A stretch of 7,155 nucleotides of DNA from Desulfovibrionaceae bacterium (lineage in GTDB: Bacteria; Desulfobacterota; Desulfovibrionia; Desulfovibrionales; Desulfovibrionaceae): positions 1 through 7,155 of the forward strand of contig CAAGJV010000221.1 in assembly GCA_900770205.1 (NCBI GenBank). Direction: 5' to 3'. The notes below the pieces were generated by a model. That model was not told the origin of the DNA and searched no databases. It was given only the letters and a program-made list of their open reading frames with translations. Positions 5,262 to 7,155 of this stretch are shown in pieces. Every line of letters begins with the position of its first letter. Positions within the stretch are counted from its first letter, which is position 1. The translations under genes and the position numbers were made by a program.

Positions 5262-6755
5262 ATGTTCGAAAGTCTGACAGACCGACTCTCCGGCGTATTC
5301 CGCAATCTCAGTGGACGCGCCCAGCTCACGGAATCCAATATTCAGGACGCTCTGCGCGAGGTGAGGCTTGCGCTTCTTGAAGCCGATGTCAACTTCAAGA
5401 TCGTCAGGGAATTTGTGGATCGCGTGCGCGAGGCTGCGCTTGGCGTTCAGGTCATGAAGGGCGTCACACCGGCACAGCAGGTCATTCAGGTTGTTCATGA
5501 TGAACTTGTCAAACTGCTGGGCGGAGATGATACGTCTCTGAAACTGCAGGGATCCCAGCCGGCCGTTATTCTCATGGCCGGGCTTCAGGGGTCCGGCAAG
5601 ACAACGTCTTCCGGCAAGCTGGCGCTTTTACTTCGCAAGCAGAAAATGCGTCCATACCTTGTTCCCGCCGATGTCTATCGCCCTGCAGCTATTGATCAGC
5701 TTCGTACGCTTGCCAAGCAGCTCGATATTCCCTGTTTCGACTCCACTGCGGACATGAATCCGGTGGATATTGCCCGTGCCGCTGTAGAAGAGGCAAAAGC
5801 AAGGCAATGCACCGTGGTCATTCTTGATACTGCCGGGCGGCTGCATGTTGATGAACCGCTTATGCAGGAGCTTGTTTCCATAAAGGAAGCTGTCCATCCG
5901 CAGGAAATATTGTTTGTGGCCGATGCCATGACCGGCCAGGATGCTGTTACTGTTGCCGAATCTTTTAATGAACATCTCGGCATTACGGGTGTTGTTCTGA
6001 CGAAAATGGACGGCGATGCGCGTGGCGGCGCCGCACTTTCCATTAAGTCGGTAACAGGGGCTCCGGTAAAATTTGTCGGTATGGGAGAGAAACTCTCCGA
6101 AATGGAGGTGTTTCATCCAGACCGGATAGCAGGGCGCATCCTTGGCATGGGGGATGTGCTTACTCTGCTGGAAAAGGCTCAGAGCGAAATGGCCGCTGAA
6201 GAGGCGGAAGCTCTCGCCAGAAAAATGCAGAAGGCCAAGTTCGACCTTGAGGATTTCCGTACGCAGATGCGCCATATGCGCAAGCTGGGTTCGTTTGAAT
6301 CCATCATGAAGATGATTCCCGGCCTTGGCGCTCTCGCCGGCAAGCTTGGCGATATGAGCGGTCATGAAAAGGAATTGAACAGAACGGAAGCCATTCTGAA
6401 TTCCATGACCAACCAGGAACGGCGTAATCCCGATATCATAAATGGCAGCCGCAGGGCCCGCATCGCTAGAGGTTCCGGGACGCAGGTGCAGGATGTGAAT
6501 ATGCTTCTGCGCCAGTTCGAACAGATGAAGAAGATGATGCAGTCCATGATGCAGCCCAATCGCCATATGCCCCGCATTCCCCAGGGCATGATGAACCGTT
6601 TGGGCGGCATGGGTGCCATGCCGGGCTTGGGTGATCTGCCCGGTATGGGCGGAATGCCTGGGCTTCCCGGAGGAATGCCGGGGCTCCCTGGTAGCGGGAA
6701 GTCTGCTACCAAGAAGAAACGCGACAAACAGAAACGTAAAAACAAAAAAAGGTAG
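5262..6755 (+). CDS. ffh: signal recognition particle GTPase Ffh (SRP54 homologue)
   Basis: Ffh binds 4.5S RNA and signal sequences emerging from the ribosome, then docks with FtsY to deliver nascent membrane proteins. The 497-residue protein has an N-terminal helical domain (about 1-90) and the SRP-type GTPase domain with P-loop GLQGSGKTT (107-115), DVYRPAA (137-143), DTAGR (189-193) and TKMDGDARGG (247-256). The methionine-rich M domain follows from about 300, including the 4.5S RNA-binding SRRARIARGSG (396-406) and MKKMMQSMM (422-430). The start ATG has AGGA six bases upstream; a second, out-of-frame ATG at 5257 opens only a few codons. After residue 435 the protein has a Gly/Met/Pro-rich tail with GGMPGLP repeats and a lysine/arginine-rich end, longer than in E. 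coli but of a kind seen in many bacteria. It is followed 31 bases later by rpsP, probably in the same transcript. Confidence 0.98.
   Translation: MFESLTDRLSGVFRNLSGRAQLTESNIQDALREVRLALLEADVNFKIVREFVDRVREAALGVQVMKGVTPAQQVIQVVHDELVKLLGGDDTSLKLQGSQPAVILMAGLQGSGKTTSSGKLALLLRKQKMRPYLVPADVYRPAAIDQLRTLAKQLDIPCFDSTADMNPVDIARAAVEEAKARQCTVVILDTAGRLHVDEPLMQELVSIKEAVHPQEILFVADAMTGQDAVTVAESFNEHLGITGVVLTKMDGDARGGAALSIKSVTGAPVKFVGMGEKLSEMEVFHPDRIAGRILGMGDVLTLLEKAQSEMAAEEAEALARKMQKAKFDLEDFRTQMRHMRKLGSFESIMKMIPGLGALAGKLGDMSGHEKELNRTEAILNSMTNQERRNPDIINGSRRARIARGSGTQVQDVNMLLRQFEQMKKMMQSMMQPNRHMPRIPQGMMNRLGGMGAMPGLGDLPGMGGMPGLPGGMPGLPGSGKSATKKKRDKQKRKNKKR
6648..6689 (+). repeat. two 21-base tandem repeats encoding GGMPGLP in the Ffh tail
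   Basis: Two adjacent units of 21 bases encode GGMPGLP twice (residues 463-476). They differ at about four bases, all silent, which suggests that the peptide is kept while the DNA has drifted. A weaker related unit, GAMPGLG, lies just upstream at residues 451-457. The repeat sits between the M domain and the basic C-terminus. Confidence 0.7.
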
Positions 6756-6786
6756 CCCCGCTGCCTATCCCTATCAGGAGTGAGAT

Positions 6787-7026
6787 ATGTCTGTTAAAGT
6801 GAGAATGACCCGCTCTGGTTCCAAAAAGCGTCCCTTTTACCGCATTGTGGCCATTAACAGCGACAGCCGCCGCGATGGACGCCCTCTGGAGTATCTGGGC
6901 TACTACAACCCCAATACCAATCCCGGCACCCTGAGCATCAACAATGAAAAGCTTCAGGCCTGGATCGGCAAGGGCGCCGAAATGACGGATACCGTTCGTA
7001 CCCTTGTAAAGAAACTGGGTAAGTAA
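6787..7026 (+). CDS. rpsP: 30S ribosomal protein S16
   Basis: S16 is a small protein of the 30S subunit that binds 16S rRNA and helps assembly. The 79-residue product has the full family length and the characteristic N-terminus VRMTRSGSKKRPFYRIVA, then DSRRDGRPLEYLGYYNP and the C-terminal WIGKGAEMTDTVRTLVKK. The start is supported by AGGAG six bases upstream (6776-6780). The gene lies 31 bases after ffh with no terminator between, so the two are probably co-transcribed. In many bacteria rpsP is followed by a KH-domain gene, rimM, trmD and rplS. Here a strong terminator comes 22 bases after the stop codon and no downstream gene is visible within the window. Confidence 0.98.
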   Translation: MSVKVRMTRSGSKKRPFYRIVAINSDSRRDGRPLEYLGYYNPNTNPGTLSINNEKLQAWIGKGAEMTDTVRTLVKKLGK

Positions 7027-7047
7027 GCGGTTTTTTCAGACTTCTGT

Positions 7048-7081
7048 ACCCGTCTTCCGTTTCGGCGGACGACGGGTTTTT
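7048..7081 (+). terminator. Rho-independent terminator after rpsP
   Basis: ACCCGTC (7048-7054) pairs perfectly with GACGGGT (7071-7077). After one mismatch the stem continues with TCCG/CGGA (7056-7059 with 7066-7069) around a six-base loop, and a run of five T (7077-7081) follows directly. It ends the ffh-rpsP transcript or attenuates it before a gene further right. There is no matching A-tract on the left side, so it is expected to work only rightward. Confidence 0.85.
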
Positions 7082-7155
7082 GAGTTTAATCGCAATGCTG
7101 TTTTGGGGTAGTCTATCTCTTTTTGAAAAGAGCAGAACTTGCTTAGCAGAAGGCA

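Noticed and set aside
5022..5498. Upstream in-frame extension of selB giving a 797-residue protein
   Set aside because: The added 159 residues have no similarity to SelB and much of the stretch is antisense to the start of ffh. The ATG at 5021 has a good Shine-Dalgarno and gives the expected N-terminus.
5628..6566. Long open frame of 312 codons on the minus strand opposite ffh
   Set aside because: It is fully antisense to a conserved gene; the translation is rich in His and Cys with no domain, as expected for a shadow frame.
7095..7155. Open frame from ATG at 7095 to the right edge
   Set aside because: It is only 20 codons, lacks a Shine-Dalgarno and has no recognisable sequence. The hairpin CTCTTTT/AAAAGAG (7117-7132) inside it has no T-tract outside the stem, so it was not called a terminator.

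Overview
The window looks like core chromosome of a sulfidogenic bacterium of the Desulfovibrionaceae type (Desulfovibrio, Bilophila or Mailhella relatives). Three things point there: an Ffh with a long Gly/Met/Pro-rich, Lys-ended tail, a short S16, and a complete SelB for selenocysteine insertion. Base composition looks balanced by eye. The family assignment is inference from protein character and was not checked by search. I see no mobile element, CRISPR array, tRNA, rRNA or phage gene.

Left part, minus strand (about 1-5021): a compact leftward cluster reads, in transcription order, selB (3105-5021), a DEDDh 3'-5' exonuclease (2521-3102), a zinc-ribbon/Yip1 membrane protein (1446-2513) and gpsA (371-1381). 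The first three genes are separated by only 2 and 7 bases, so they are almost certainly one transcript. gpsA follows after 64 bases that can fold over its Shine-Dalgarno. A fifth leftward gene, a TauE/SafE-type permease, starts at 262 behind its own candidate promoter and runs off the left edge.

Middle (5022-5261): a 240-base divergent intergenic region carries the selB leader and candidate promoter on the minus strand, and the ffh start region on the plus strand. It contains several short inverted repeats but no gene; in particular I find no selenocysteine tRNA or 4.5S RNA there.

Right part, plus strand (5262-7155): ffh (SRP54 homologue) and rpsP (ribosomal protein S16) form a rightward pair with a 31-base gap. 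A strong intrinsic terminator follows at 7048-7081. The last 74 bases hold no supportable gene.

Functionally the window joins two translation-linked units, selenocysteine decoding by SelB and co-translational membrane targeting by Ffh plus a 30S protein, with phospholipid precursor synthesis (GpsA). The genes themselves are ordinary. The most interesting signals are at the junctions: a nine-A run at the end of the exonuclease gene where loss of one A would fuse it in frame to the Yip1 protein, and hairpins that could mask the gpsA and selB ribosome binding sites. I found no clearly new multi-gene system.
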